DNA of 64,000 bases from Chelatococcus albus (lineage in GTDB: Bacteria > Pseudomonadota > Alphaproteobacteria > Rhizobiales > Beijerinckiaceae): assembly GCF_030067675.1 (NCBI RefSeq), contig NZ_JASJEV010000015.1:22804-86803 (forward strand), written 5' to 3'. Below are positions 55,287 through 63,601 of the stretch, piece by piece. Position 1 is the first letter of the stretch. Each line of letters begins with the position of its first letter. The notes below the pieces were generated by a model. It searched no databases. It worked only from the letters and a program-made list of their open reading frames with translations, and was not told the DNA's origin. The position numbers and the translations under genes are program-made.

Positions 55287-55460
55287 TTACTGGATCTTCG
55301 CCATTTCGTCGCCGAGGGTGCCGAAGATGCGCACGACGCTCTGGCCGACGACGACGACGCTTGCCACGATGGCGAGCGTGATGAGGGCCGCGAGCAGGCC
55401 GTACTCGACCGCCGCGGAACCGCGTTCGTCGCGCAGGAATGCCCCGAGCCGTGCCAGCAT
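55287..55460 (-). CDS. Flp/Fap-type pilin (orphan)
   Basis: A 57-residue type IVb prepilin, too short for most gene finders: MLARLGAFLRDERGSAAVEY, then GLLAALITLAIVASVVVVGQSVVRIFGTLGDEMAKIQ. It has the basic leader, the cleavage glycine, and Glu5-Tyr6 after it (G|SAAVEY), followed by a single hydrophobic segment, all hallmarks of Flp1. GAGGAGG stands upstream of the ATG. No tad/cpa pilus genes, prepilin peptidase or secretin are nearby, so assembly must use genes elsewhere. It is convergent with the LysR gene, 23 bases away. Confidence 0.88.
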   Translation of the reverse strand: MLARLGAFLRDERGSAAVEYGLLAALITLAIVASVVVVGQSVVRIFGTLGDEMAKIQ

Positions 55461-55756
55461 GAACGCCTCCTCATGACGGGGACAGCTTGCTCCGGCAGGC
55501 TCTGCGAGAGGTTAACGCGACCGCTCGCATTCGCGCTTTCGCCGCCCAAATCGTGGAAGAGTGAACGGCGCGTAAAGCGGGCGGCGGCGCGTGCACCGGC
55601 GCATGGCCCGTGCCCGATTGAGCCGTTGGAACAGGATGAGACGGAAAGCCGGTGCCCATCCTTCGTGCGGCTCGGGAGCAGCTTCCGATCCTTCGGGATC
55701 GGACAACCAGTCCATCCTTCAGGAAGGTCAGAGCACTTTCGTCGCCGGATCGGCGT

Positions 55757-56698
55757 TCACTTCGGCGAAGACGCCCTTGGCCGGGCGAGGACCAGGATGT
55801 TGCCTGCGATGACGAGGACAAGCCCGGCGACCGCGAGCGGCGTCCAGCGGTAGCCTTCCACGACCGTCGAGATGGCGAGCGCCACGACGGGAAAGAGCAC
55901 GGTGGCATAGCCCGCCCGCGCCGCGCCGATGCGGCCGAGCAGCGTGAGATAGCAGGCGAAGGCCACCACCGAGGCCGTGACCGCCAGCCAGACCAGGGAA
56001 CCGAGATAGCCCAGCGTCGGCTCGACGACGAAGGCATGGCCGCGCAGGAGGCCGACAAGCGTGAGGAACAGCACGCCGTAGGCCATGCCCCAGGCATTGG
56101 CCGGGAGCACCGGCACGCCGCGGCGCTGGTTGGCCGCCGAGAGCATGTTGCCGAGGCAGAAGGAGAGCGTGCCGCCGAGGCACAGGCCGAGCCCGACGAG
56201 GCTCGCGCGGTCGAAGCCGGCACCGAGGATCTGCGGCGCGAACATCGCCGCAACCCCCAGCACGCCGAGCGCCCCGCCCGCGGCGATGCGCCCGTCGATC
56301 CGCTGGCCGAGGAAGAGCGCACCGAGGGCGAGATTGACCACCGAGGCGAGCGAGAAGACGACGGCGAGAAGGCCCGAGGGGATCGTCAGCCCGCCGTAGT
56401 AGAAGAGCACGAAGTTGGTCGAGAAGATGAGGACCCCGAGGCCCGCGAAACGCAGGTGATCCGCGGCGGAGAAGCGCAGCCGCTCGCCCTTCGCCGCCAC
56501 CCAGGCGAACATGAGGGCGGCCGCCAGCGCGAAGCGCCAGACGAGCGACACCTCCGGCGCCACGACTCCGAGCTGCATACGCAGGGCAATCCAGCTCGTG
56601 CCCCACACGAAGACAGTGACGGCATAAAGGGACAGGTCGGTCCCGTCGAGCCGGCCGGCGAGGGTGGGCTGAGGGCGCGCGGCGTCCGTCGCAGTCAC
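55757..56698 (-). CDS. EamA-family (DMT superfamily) transporter
   Basis: A 313-residue inner-membrane protein with ten hydrophobic segments in two EamA repeats (LYAVTVFVWGTSWIALRMQLGVVAPEVSLVWRFALAAALMFAWV in the first, MAYGVLFLTLVGLLRGHAFV through VVALAISTVVEGYRWTPLAVAGLVLVIAGNILVL in the second). Family members export amino acids or metabolites; the substrate is unknown. GTG at 56698 is chosen because AGGAGA lies 6 bases before it; TTG at 56725 is less likely. The 296 bases downstream to the pilin gene hold no other gene. Confidence 0.88.
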   Translation of the reverse strand: MTATDAARPQPTLAGRLDGTDLSLYAVTVFVWGTSWIALRMQLGVVAPEVSLVWRFALAAALMFAWVAAKGERLRFSAADHLRFAGLGVLIFSTNFVLFYYGGLTIPSGLLAVVFSLASVVNLALGALFLGQRIDGRIAAGGALGVLGVAAMFAPQILGAGFDRASLVGLGLCLGGTLSFCLGNMLSAANQRRGVPVLPANAWGMAYGVLFLTLVGLLRGHAFVVEPTLGYLGSLVWLAVTASVVAFACYLTLLGRIGAARAGYATVLFPVVALAISTVVEGYRWTPLAVAGLVLVIAGNILVLARPRASSPK

Positions 56699-57067
56699 GT
56701 CGGTCTCCTGGTTGAAAAGTTGCAAGCTAGCGCCGGATGTTCATCACGACAAATGATGATCGCTCATGGATTCCCGCGGGAACGGTGATGAGACGATCGG
56801 CGAGGAGGGGGAGCGGACAGCGCGCAACTTCTGCCGGGGGAAGAGAAAACCGGGGGCGGGTCTCGCCTTTCTCCATCAGGCCCCACCACCGTCATGCCCT
56901 TGCCTCCCCTTGCCGCAACCGGAATCGGTTCCGGGCCCCGGACAGCCGCTTCGCGGCTTCCCGGGTGACGGTCAGAGGTTCGCGCGGGACACACCAAACG
57001 TTACCCCGGGCTCCTCGCGCGGCTTGGCATTCGGAAGGGAAGCCTGCTGCGGCAGGCGAGGCGCGCC
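56699..57067. other. intergenic region between DUF305 and EamA genes
   Basis: No gene is seen. The region should hold the EamA promoter (AT-richer near 56700-56770). The rest is GC-rich without a clear hairpin. Confidence 0.45.
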
Positions 57068-57661
57068 CTACCGCGGCGCCTTCCTGGCGAGCCAATCCCT
57101 CATGGTCGCGATCTCGGCCTGCTGGGCCTTGACGATGGCCTCGGCGAGCTTGCGGATTTCGGCGTCCTTGCCGAAGGCGATGGCGACGGTCGCCATGTCG
57201 ATGGCACCCTGATGATGGGCGATCATGTTGCGCACGAAGTCCGCGTCCACGTCGCCCGTATAGGCGAAGGCCATGTCGCGGTGCATCCTGGCGCCGACGG
57301 CGCGCAGGGCAAGGCTGGGCACGCTCTCGTCCCCGCCACCCGGCAGCCCCGGCATGCCGCCCGTCATGCGGCCGCCCATCATGCCGCCACGCATCATTCC
57401 CATCATGCCCGGCCCCATCATCCCGTGGCCCATCATCCCCGGCCCCATCATGCCCTGACCCGGCATGTCCCGGCCCGGCGCGGCGGACCCCGCCCGGCCC
57501 TGGTCGTGCGCGCCCGGTGTCGCCTGACCCGGCATCTGGCCCGGCATCTGGCCGTGTTCCGACGGGACCGGCGGGGCGGGCTGCTGCGTCGCCGCCGGCC
57601 CCGCGAGCGTGGCGACGAGCGTGAGGGTGGCAATGTGCGAGGCGATCCGGGAAGCGTGCAT
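57068..57661 (-). CDS. exported DUF305 protein with methionine/glycine-rich linker
   Basis: A 197-residue secreted protein. The signal peptide MHASRIASHIATLTLVATLAG is cleaved near ATQQ. Residues about 35-110 are low complexity, with repeats of HGQMPGQMPGQ and GMMGPGMMGHGMMGPGMMGMMRGGMMGG, a composition that can bind Cu(I). The DUF305 domain follows (about 115-197) with the family motif MHRDMAFAYTGDVDADFVRNMIAHHQGAIDMATVAI. Its conserved His and Met residues suggest metal handling in the periplasm. An in-frame ATG at 57808 lacks a signal peptide and is less likely. Confidence 0.82.
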   Translation of the reverse strand: MHASRIASHIATLTLVATLAGPAATQQPAPPVPSEHGQMPGQMPGQATPGAHDQGRAGSAAPGRDMPGQGMMGPGMMGHGMMGPGMMGMMRGGMMGGRMTGGMPGLPGGGDESVPSLALRAVGARMHRDMAFAYTGDVDADFVRNMIAHHQGAIDMATVAIAFGKDAEIRKLAEAIVKAQQAEIATMRDWLARKAPR

Positions 57662-58107
57662 GGTCGTGTCTCCGTGCGATGCCGGCGGCGCGTCGCGCGG
57701 TCCCCTGCCATCGGCCGCGGGCGGCGTCCCGGGACAAGCCTTGCGAGGATGCGCCCGCCGCCGCCATCTGTCAGCCCCGCCGGCCGCCGCCGCTCGCGGC
57801 AGGGCCATGCGGGGCGACGCACCGCCCCCCGACCGCGGTAGCCCGAAGGGGTCGATCGCCTGCCCATCCGCGCCCTTGACAGGTTCTGCGGTGCATCAAC
57901 ACCGCGCTCCGCGGCGCCAGTCCCCCTCCTGCGCATCTTCCCGAGGGAGAGAGCCAAGGCGTCCTGCGTCGATCCTCTGGCCTTCACGCTCGCCCGGGAG
58001 CGCCGCCTCGCGCCCGGCCGGGCATCGAGGAGGCACCCCGGGGCGCCCGCCTGCGCGGGTGCCTCCCGGCCGCCAATCCGAGGGCCGGGCGGGCCCTGCC
58101 GCGCGCC
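57662..58107. other. GC-rich intergenic region with a terminator, between two exported-protein genes
   Basis: 446 bases without a gene of coding character. A hairpin with a 9-bp stem (GAGGCACCC at 58030-58038, complement 58057-58065) lies 43 bases after the stop of the upstream minus-strand gene and likely ends it. The DUF305 promoter must lie closer to 57700. Confidence 0.5.
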
Positions 58108-58677
58108 TCACTTGATCGGGATCATGAGGTGCTCGTAGGGCGTGCCCGCCCACATCACGTAGGGCTGGGCGGTGTCCGGCTTGGGCAGCTTCGGATGGCC
58201 GGCGACGGCGCGGCCGGCGCCGACCACCATCACGTGCGGGCCGGTTTCGATCCAGTTGTTGCCGGGGGATGGCTTCGTCGCATAGGGGTCGGTGTTGCTC
58301 GCGTCCGAGCCGCCCGAGAGCATGTACATGATGCCGACCTTGCCGCTCGGCGGCTTCTTGCGGGCGAGCCAGGCCTTGACCCACAGCATGGCGTTCTGAT
58401 CGCCGCACATGGGGTCTGGGCTCGGCGTACCCGGGTTGTCGGCGACGCAGGTGAAGGCGTTGGTGCCCTTGCGGACCGTGCGGATCTTGCCGTCCGCCTC
58501 CACGGCGACGACCGTCGCGCCCTTGGCCACGGCCTCCGGTGCCGCCGACAGGGCGCTCCTGACGATGTCGTCGTCGCTCATCGCGCCGGCGGCAGGCTGT
58601 TGGGCGACCGCCGGCGACGCCGCGGCCGTCGCCAGCAATCCGAGAACCATCATGAGGGTCAAGCGATGCCTCATCAT
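58108..58677 (-). CDS. exported protein of unknown function
   Basis: A 189-residue protein. A signal peptide (MMRHRLTLMMVLGLLATAAASPAVAQQ, cleavage after AVA) leads to a mature part with an N-terminal helix (DDDIVRSALSAAPEAVAKGATVV), two cysteines (TCVADN, PMCGDQ) that may form a disulfide, and strands ending TPYEHLMIPIK. It resembles conserved periplasmic proteins of environmental alphaproteobacteria, but I recognise no function. The gene stands alone. Confidence 0.65.
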   Translation of the reverse strand: MMRHRLTLMMVLGLLATAAASPAVAQQPAAGAMSDDDIVRSALSAAPEAVAKGATVVAVEADGKIRTVRKGTNAFTCVADNPGTPSPDPMCGDQNAMLWVKAWLARKKPPSGKVGIMYMLSGGSDASNTDPYATKPSPGNNWIETGPHVMVVGAGRAVAGHPKLPKPDTAQPYVMWAGTPYEHLMIPIK

Positions 58678-58853
58678 AGCTGAACTCCAACTATGACTGC
58701 GACCGGCGGGCGAAGGATATACCTCACCGCCCCGGGGTCACAAGGCGCCGCCCCCCCGTCCTGCCTACGCGACATGATGGAAGCGGCGAGCGCCGGACGG
58801 GGGCGCGGCGCCGCGCCGCCTCCCCCTCCTTCCTCCCGCGCCCGCGGGCCGGA

Positions 58854-60239
58854 TCAGTAGGCGTATTTGCGGAAGGCGGGCTCGACCGAGCCGTGCCAGT
58901 CGTTGTGATACTTGGCGAGCAGGATGTCGGCGAGCGTGCGTCCCTCCGCCACGATACGCTCCAGCGGCTCGAGGAACATCGTCTCGTCGCGCCCCTGCGC
59001 GTCGAGCCGGGCGCGGCGCGCGAGGCCGGCGCGCGACAGGGCGAGGGCGTCGCGGGCGACGTCGCGCAGGGACCGTCCCGCGACGGTCGAGCGCAGGCCC
59101 TCGCGCGGGACGATGTCGCGCAGCATCTGCCGGTCCGCCGCCGTCCAGCCCTTGACGAGCTCCCAGGCGCCGTCGAGTGCCAGCTCGTCGTAGAAAAGGC
59201 CGGCCCAGAAGGCAGGCTCCGCGCAGAGCATGCCCGTCGGCCCGCCGTCCGAGCCGCGCATCTCGAGGTAGCGCTTCAGGCGCACCTCCGGGAACAGCGT
59301 GGAGAGGTGGTTCGCCCAGTCGGACAGCGTCGCGCGTTCGCCGGGAAGCTGGGGCAACCGGCCGGCGAGAAGGTCGCGGAAGGAGGCGCCGGCCACGTCG
59401 TGGTAGGTGTCGCCGCGCTTGACGAAGTACATTGGCACATCGAGCGCATAGTCGACGTAGCGCTCGAAGCCCATGCCCTCCTCGAAGGCGAAGGGCATCA
59501 TGCCGGTGCGGTCGCCGTCCGTGTCGCGCCAGATCTCCGAGCGCATGGACAGGAAGCCGTTGGGACGCCCGTCGGTGAAGGGCGAGTTGGCGAAGAGCGC
59601 CGTCGCCACCGGTTGCAGCGCCAGCGACACGCGCAGCTTCTTCACCATGTCGGCTTCCGAGCCGAAATCGAGGTTCACCTGCACGGTCGCCGTGCGGAAC
59701 ATCATGTCGAGGCCGTGGCCACCGACCTTGGGCATGTAGCGGCGCATGATGTCGTAGCGGCCCTTGGGCATGACGGGCGTTTCCTCGCGCGTCCACTTGG
59801 GGCTCATGCCGAGCGCCAGGAAGCCGATGCCGAGCGGACGCGCCACCTCCTTGAGCTGGGCGAGATGGGCGTGCAGCTCGCAACAGGTCTGGTGCACGCT
59901 CTCGAGCGGCGCACCCGACAGCTCGAACTGGCCGCCCGGCTCGAGCGAGATGGCGCCGCCGCCGGTCACGTCGTAGAGGCCGATCGGGTGGTCGCCTTCC
60001 ATGATCGGCTGCCAGCCGAGGAGCCCCTGCATGCCTTCGAGCAGCTTGCGGATGCCGCCTATCCGGCCTCCGTCGCGGCCCTCGTAGGGCACGGGCGAAT
60101 TGTCGGCCACGTAGAAGGGGACCTTCTCGTGCTCGGTGCCGATGCGCCAGGCACTGCGCGGCTTGGAGCCCGCTGCGAGATAGGCGACGAGATCGTCGCG
60201 CGAGCCGACAGGCGTGGAATCGGACACATCGCGGGCCAT
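58854..60239 (-). CDS. gshA: glutamate-cysteine ligase (plant/alphaproteobacterial type)
   Basis: A 461-residue enzyme that joins glutamate and cysteine with ATP, the first step of glutathione synthesis. It is the type found in plants and alphaproteobacteria. Blocks include WRIGTEHEKVPFY, DVTGGGAISLEPGGQFELSGAPLESVHQTC, LGMSPKWTREETPVMPKGRYDIMRRYMPKVGGHGLDMMFRTATVQVNLDF, NSPFTDGRPNGFLSMRSEIWRDTDGDRTGM and LKRYLEMRGSDGG. It is monocistronic and divergent from the DUF6101 gene across 365 bases. Confidence 0.95.
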   Translation of the reverse strand: MARDVSDSTPVGSRDDLVAYLAAGSKPRSAWRIGTEHEKVPFYVADNSPVPYEGRDGGRIGGIRKLLEGMQGLLGWQPIMEGDHPIGLYDVTGGGAISLEPGGQFELSGAPLESVHQTCCELHAHLAQLKEVARPLGIGFLALGMSPKWTREETPVMPKGRYDIMRRYMPKVGGHGLDMMFRTATVQVNLDFGSEADMVKKLRVSLALQPVATALFANSPFTDGRPNGFLSMRSEIWRDTDGDRTGMMPFAFEEGMGFERYVDYALDVPMYFVKRGDTYHDVAGASFRDLLAGRLPQLPGERATLSDWANHLSTLFPEVRLKRYLEMRGSDGGPTGMLCAEPAFWAGLFYDELALDGAWELVKGWTAADRQMLRDIVPREGLRSTVAGRSLRDVARDALALSRAGLARRARLDAQGRDETMFLEPLERIVAEGRTLADILLAKYHNDWHGSVEPAFRKYAY

Positions 60240-60604
60240 GCAGGCGTTCCCAGAAGGTCCCGGGCAAGAACCGGGAGAGGAGAGGAGTGAGCCCTAAATA
60301 GGGCGGCGGCCGGCGCCCGGCAATGACGACGGCATCGGCGTTCTTGCGCCCGCGCAAACTGCCCCGGCGCAACTGGCGCGGAAACGCGCGGGAAGCGGCC
60401 CTTCCGGCGGCAGAGCACCTCGGCCTTGTCGGCATCACGGCAAGACTCCGTTGAGCATCCCAGGCGAAAGGGGCCGCGCAAGAGGCAATTAACCCAAGCT
60501 TTTAAGGGGTTTGCCGGGGAGGCTCGGGCATGATCCCCGCATCGAGCACGAGGCGTCCGTCAGAGAGGCCCGTGCGGGAGCGTCAGACGAAAAGGCGTCG
60601 AACG
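60240..60604. other. divergent promoter region between gshA and the DUF6101 gene
   Basis: No gene is seen. The only AT-rich stretch, near 60485-60510 (AATTAACCCAAGCTTTTAAG), is a candidate promoter for the DUF6101 gene. Confidence 0.45.
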
Positions 60605-61123
60605 ATGACAGGCGTCACGCCGGCCACCGGGACGGACCGCGGCATGCGGGTCCGTCCCGGAACGGCCGAACTCACCCCCGCGCCCGGCGAGCCGGGCTTC
60701 GTGCGCGGCATGACCCTGCCTGGCGGCCGCGTTCTCGGCCAGGCGAACTATGCCGCCTTCCTCGGCATCGCCGTGCGGCTCGAGGCGGAGGACCCCTTCG
60801 ACGAGAGCTTCGAGCTCGTCCTGGTGCACGAGGACGCCGCCTGCTCGGTCGTCGTCGGCCGTTTCGACGCCGACGAGATCGTCGCCGCCTGGCGCACCTT
60901 CTCCGCCCGCTCGGGCCTGCCGCTCCTGATGCAGCGCGTCGACGGCATGCTGGAAAGCCCTTATGAGCAGATCGGCCGGGTGCGCCTCGGCCCGATCCGC
61001 ATCCGCCGGCGCCACGGCCTGCTCAACGGCCGCCGCCCGCGCTTCCTCGTGCGGCGCAAGACGACCCGCCTGCCCGACCGTCCCGTGATGGTGCGCGGCC
61101 GCGAGCTCGCCGGGCGCGAGTGA
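60605..61123 (+). CDS. conserved hypothetical protein, DUF6101 family
   Basis: A 172-residue soluble protein without signal or membrane segments. It has beta-rich blocks MTLPGGRVLGQANYAAFLGIAVRLEAEDP, FELVLVHEDAACSVVVGRFDADEIVAAWRTFSARSGLPLLMQ and a basic C-terminus (RIRRRHGLLNGRRPRFLVRRKT). A protein of this type commonly stands next to ubiA and rsmE in Hyphomicrobiales, which is the main support for the name. Function unknown. The ATG at 60605 is chosen; an ATG at 60530 in frame would add a basic leader. Confidence 0.65.
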   Translation: MTGVTPATGTDRGMRVRPGTAELTPAPGEPGFVRGMTLPGGRVLGQANYAAFLGIAVRLEAEDPFDESFELVLVHEDAACSVVVGRFDADEIVAAWRTFSARSGLPLLMQRVDGMLESPYEQIGRVRLGPIRIRRRHGLLNGRRPRFLVRRKTTRLPDRPVMVRGRELAGRE

Positions 61124-61140
61124 GCCGCCTGCCGCGGCTC
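61122..61140. terminator. short hairpin shared by two convergent genes
   Basis: A 7-bp stem (GAGCCGC/GCGGCTC, 5-base loop) spans the 15-base gap and both stop codons of the DUF6101 and ubiA genes, so it can act in both directions. Confidence 0.5.
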
Positions 61141-62086
61141 AGAGGGCGCGGGCGATCACCGCGTCGAGGGCGAGGCCGGCGAAGAGCAGGAGACCTGCGT
61201 CGCGGTTCGACTTGAAGAGCCGCAACGCCTTGGCGCCGTCGCGGCGGTCGATCGACTTCACCTGCCATGCCAGATGCAGGGCGAAGGCAAGGAAGCCGGC
61301 CCAGGCGACGGGGCCCACGCCGATCAGGGCAAGCGCGCCCGCAAGGCTCGCGAGGGCCGCCGCATAGCAGAGGCCGACGCCGAGCGCCGCGCGCTCGCCG
61401 AAGAGCCTGGCCGAGGACTTGATGCCGGCGATCGGATCGTCATCGATGTCCTGCAGGGCGTAGATCGTGTCGTAGCCGACCGTCCAGGCGATGGCGGCGG
61501 CATAGATGAGGAAGGCCGGTGCATCGAGCCGCCCGAAGGTTGCCGCCCAGCCCATCAGCCCGCCCCAGGCGAAGGCGAAGCCGAGCACGAGCTGCGGCAT
61601 CGAGGTGATGCGCTTCATGAAGGGGTAGACCGCCACCACGGCGAGGGAGCCGAGGCCGAGCCCCACGGCGAAACCGTTGAACTGCACGAGCACGGCGAGG
61701 CCGACGAGGGCCTGCAGCACGAGGAAGGCTGCGGCCTGCGCCACCGTCAGCTGTCCCGAGGGCAGCGGACGGTTCCTCGTGCGCGCCACCTTGGCGTCGA
61801 GCTCGCGGTCGACGATGTCGTTGTAGGTCGAGCCGGCGCCGCGCATGGCGACGGCCCCGACGAGGAAGAGCGCGAGGTGGGCGAGGCTCGGAAAGCCCTG
61901 CCCGGCCGCGATGGCGGCGGCGGCCGTCGACCACCAGCAGGGCAGCAGCAGGAGCCACCAGCCGATCGGCCGGTCGATGCGCGCGAGGCGCAGGTAAGGA
62001 CGCGTGAAGACCGGCGCGCGCCGGTCGACCCAATTGCCGGCGGGCGCGTCGGGAACCGGCCGGTCGACGCCCGGCGCGGCCTGCAT
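61139..62086 (-). CDS. ubiA: 4-hydroxybenzoate polyprenyltransferase
   Basis: A 315-residue inner-membrane prenyltransferase that attaches the polyprenyl chain to 4-hydroxybenzoate in ubiquinone synthesis. About eight membrane helices are seen. The two Mg2+-binding aspartate motifs are NDIVDRELD (about residues 90-98) and DIDDDPIAG (about 213-221), and YLRLARIDRPIGWWLLLLPCWW is the family N-terminus. Its start overlaps the upstream stop by one base (TGATG). A longer open frame upstream is not coding. Confidence 0.94.
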   Translation of the reverse strand: MQAAPGVDRPVPDAPAGNWVDRRAPVFTRPYLRLARIDRPIGWWLLLLPCWWSTAAAAIAAGQGFPSLAHLALFLVGAVAMRGAGSTYNDIVDRELDAKVARTRNRPLPSGQLTVAQAAAFLVLQALVGLAVLVQFNGFAVGLGLGSLAVVAVYPFMKRITSMPQLVLGFAFAWGGLMGWAATFGRLDAPAFLIYAAAIAWTVGYDTIYALQDIDDDPIAGIKSSARLFGERAALGVGLCYAAALASLAGALALIGVGPVAWAGFLAFALHLAWQVKSIDRRDGAKALRLFKSNRDAGLLLFAGLALDAVIARAL

Positions 62087-62601
62087 CAGAGCGCGCCCTG
62101 GGGAATGCGCGTCGGCCCGGTGAGGATGTCGCCGCCCCCGCCGCCCAGGAGGCCACCGCCTTCCTTGGCGCGCTTCTCCATCTGGGCCTGCTGCGCCGCC
62201 ACCTGGCAGGCGCGGCCACGGATGGAGACGGCCTTCTCGTGATCGTTCTTGAGGCCGGTCGAGAACTGGTCGGGGATCTGGCACCAGTCCTTGTTGGCCT
62301 CCACCCACTTCAGGGCGTTGCTGCCGTTGGAGACGAGCTGGCCGAAGACGGCGCAGGCGTCCTTGGCATTGACCTTCTTGCCGAGGCCGTTGACCCGCTT
62401 CACGAGCTCCTGGCGCTCGCTGAGGAACTCCCGGAGCTTCTCGCAGCTCGAAGCCTGGGCCCGGGCCGGCCCCGCCGTGCCGGCCGCCATCAGCGGGACC
62501 GCGACGAGGGCCGCGGTGGCAAGGGAGCCGATCGCGGAGCCGATCGCAGTGCCGGCCTTGGCGCCGATCGTCGCCCGCGCGGGATGGGACCGTGACATCA
62601 T
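62086..62601 (-). CDS. exported small protein upstream of ubiA, function unknown
   Basis: A 171-residue protein. A long signal peptide (to about residue 48, ending GPARAQA) precedes a helical domain with four cysteines (SSCEKLREFL, DACAVFGQL, DWCQIPDQ, GRACQVAAQQ), suggesting two disulfides in the periplasm, and a glycine-rich tail (GGGLLGGGGGD). The ATG pair at 62601/62598 has GAGG 5 bases upstream. It is translationally coupled to ubiA. I recognise no function; position before ubiA is common in relatives. Confidence 0.68.
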   Translation of the reverse strand: MMSRSHPARATIGAKAGTAIGSAIGSLATAALVAVPLMAAGTAGPARAQASSCEKLREFLSERQELVKRVNGLGKKVNAKDACAVFGQLVSNGSNALKWVEANKDWCQIPDQFSTGLKNDHEKAVSIRGRACQVAAQQAQMEKRAKEGGGLLGGGGGDILTGPTRIPQGAL

Positions 62602-62827
62602 CGAACCTCGTCGCACGTGGTCTCCTGCCCGCGGACCTCCGCCCGGGGCCGGTTGCCGTTCCGATAGCAGCCCGCGCCCGCCGCGCCAAGCCCGCTCCCG
62701 GCAGGCGGGGCCACGTCGCCCGGGCGGCGCTGGCGGCGCTCTTGTGCCATCCGATTGTGGCGGCTTTCGTCACGCCCCGGCCTCGGCTAATCGAGGGCGC
62801 GACGAGGACATGTCCGGAAGGCCCACG

Positions 62828-63601
62828 ATGGCGAGCTACGATTTCCGCGCCCCGCGCCTCTTCGTCGACGTGCCGCTGCCGGGCGCGGGCGGCGTGGCGC
62901 TCGACAAGACCCAGGCCAACTACCTCGGCAACGTGCTGCGCCTCGGCGTCGGCGCAGCCGTGCTTGTCTTCAACGGCCGTGACGGCGAATGGCGCGCCGA
63001 GATCGCGGAGATTGGCAGGAAGGGCATGACGCTGTCGCTCGTCGGCCGGACGCGTCCGCAGCCGCCAGCGGCAGACCTGCACTACCTCTTCGCGCCCCTG
63101 AAGCACGCCCGCCTCGACTACATGGTGCAGAAGGCGGTGGAGATGGGGGCAAGCCGTCTCGCGCCGGTCATCACCCGCCGCACCCAGGCGAGCCGCGTCA
63201 ACCTGGAGCGCATGCGCGCCAATGCCATCGAGGCCGCCGAGCAGTGCGGCATCCTGGCCCTGCCCGAGGTCGCCGAGGAGCGGCGCCTGCCCGAGGCCGT
63301 GGCCCTGCTCGAGCCGGAGCGCCTTCTTGTCTTCTGCGACGAGGAGGCGGACGTCGCCGATCCGGTGGAAGCCCTCTCGCGCCTGCGCGAGGAGGCCCGC
63401 CGGAACGGTACCGGCGCCATGCCCCTCGCCCTCCTCATCGGGCCGGAGGGCGGGTTCGACGCGGCCGAGCGCGCCCTGCTCGCCGCCCGGCCCAACGTGC
63501 TGCGCCTGTCGCTCGGGCCGCGCATCCTGCGCGCCGACACGGCCGCCGTCGCCGCGCTCGCGGTGCTGCAGGCGGTGCTGGGAGACTGGCGCGGCGCCTA
63601 G
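62828..63601 (+). CDS. rsmE: 16S rRNA (uracil-1498-N3)-methyltransferase
   Basis: A 257-residue SPOUT-class methyltransferase that methylates U1498 of 16S rRNA. The N-terminal PUA-like domain (YDFRAPRLFVDVPL ... VLVFNGRDGEWRAEI) is followed by the knotted SPOUT domain with HARLDYMVQKAVEMGASRLAPVITRRTQ, NAIEAAEQCGILALPEV, LLIGPEGGFDAAE and LSLGPRILRADTAAVAAL, where the SAM knot lies. GGAAGG precedes the ATG at 62828; an ATG at 62810 is in frame. The TAG stop at 63599-63601 abuts the insertion element. Confidence 0.95.
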   Translation: MASYDFRAPRLFVDVPLPGAGGVALDKTQANYLGNVLRLGVGAAVLVFNGRDGEWRAEIAEIGRKGMTLSLVGRTRPQPPAADLHYLFAPLKHARLDYMVQKAVEMGASRLAPVITRRTQASRVNLERMRANAIEAAEQCGILALPEVAEERRLPEAVALLEPERLLVFCDEEADVADPVEALSRLREEARRNGTGAMPLALLIGPEGGFDAAERALLAARPNVLRLSLGPRILRADTAAVAALAVLQAVLGDWRGA

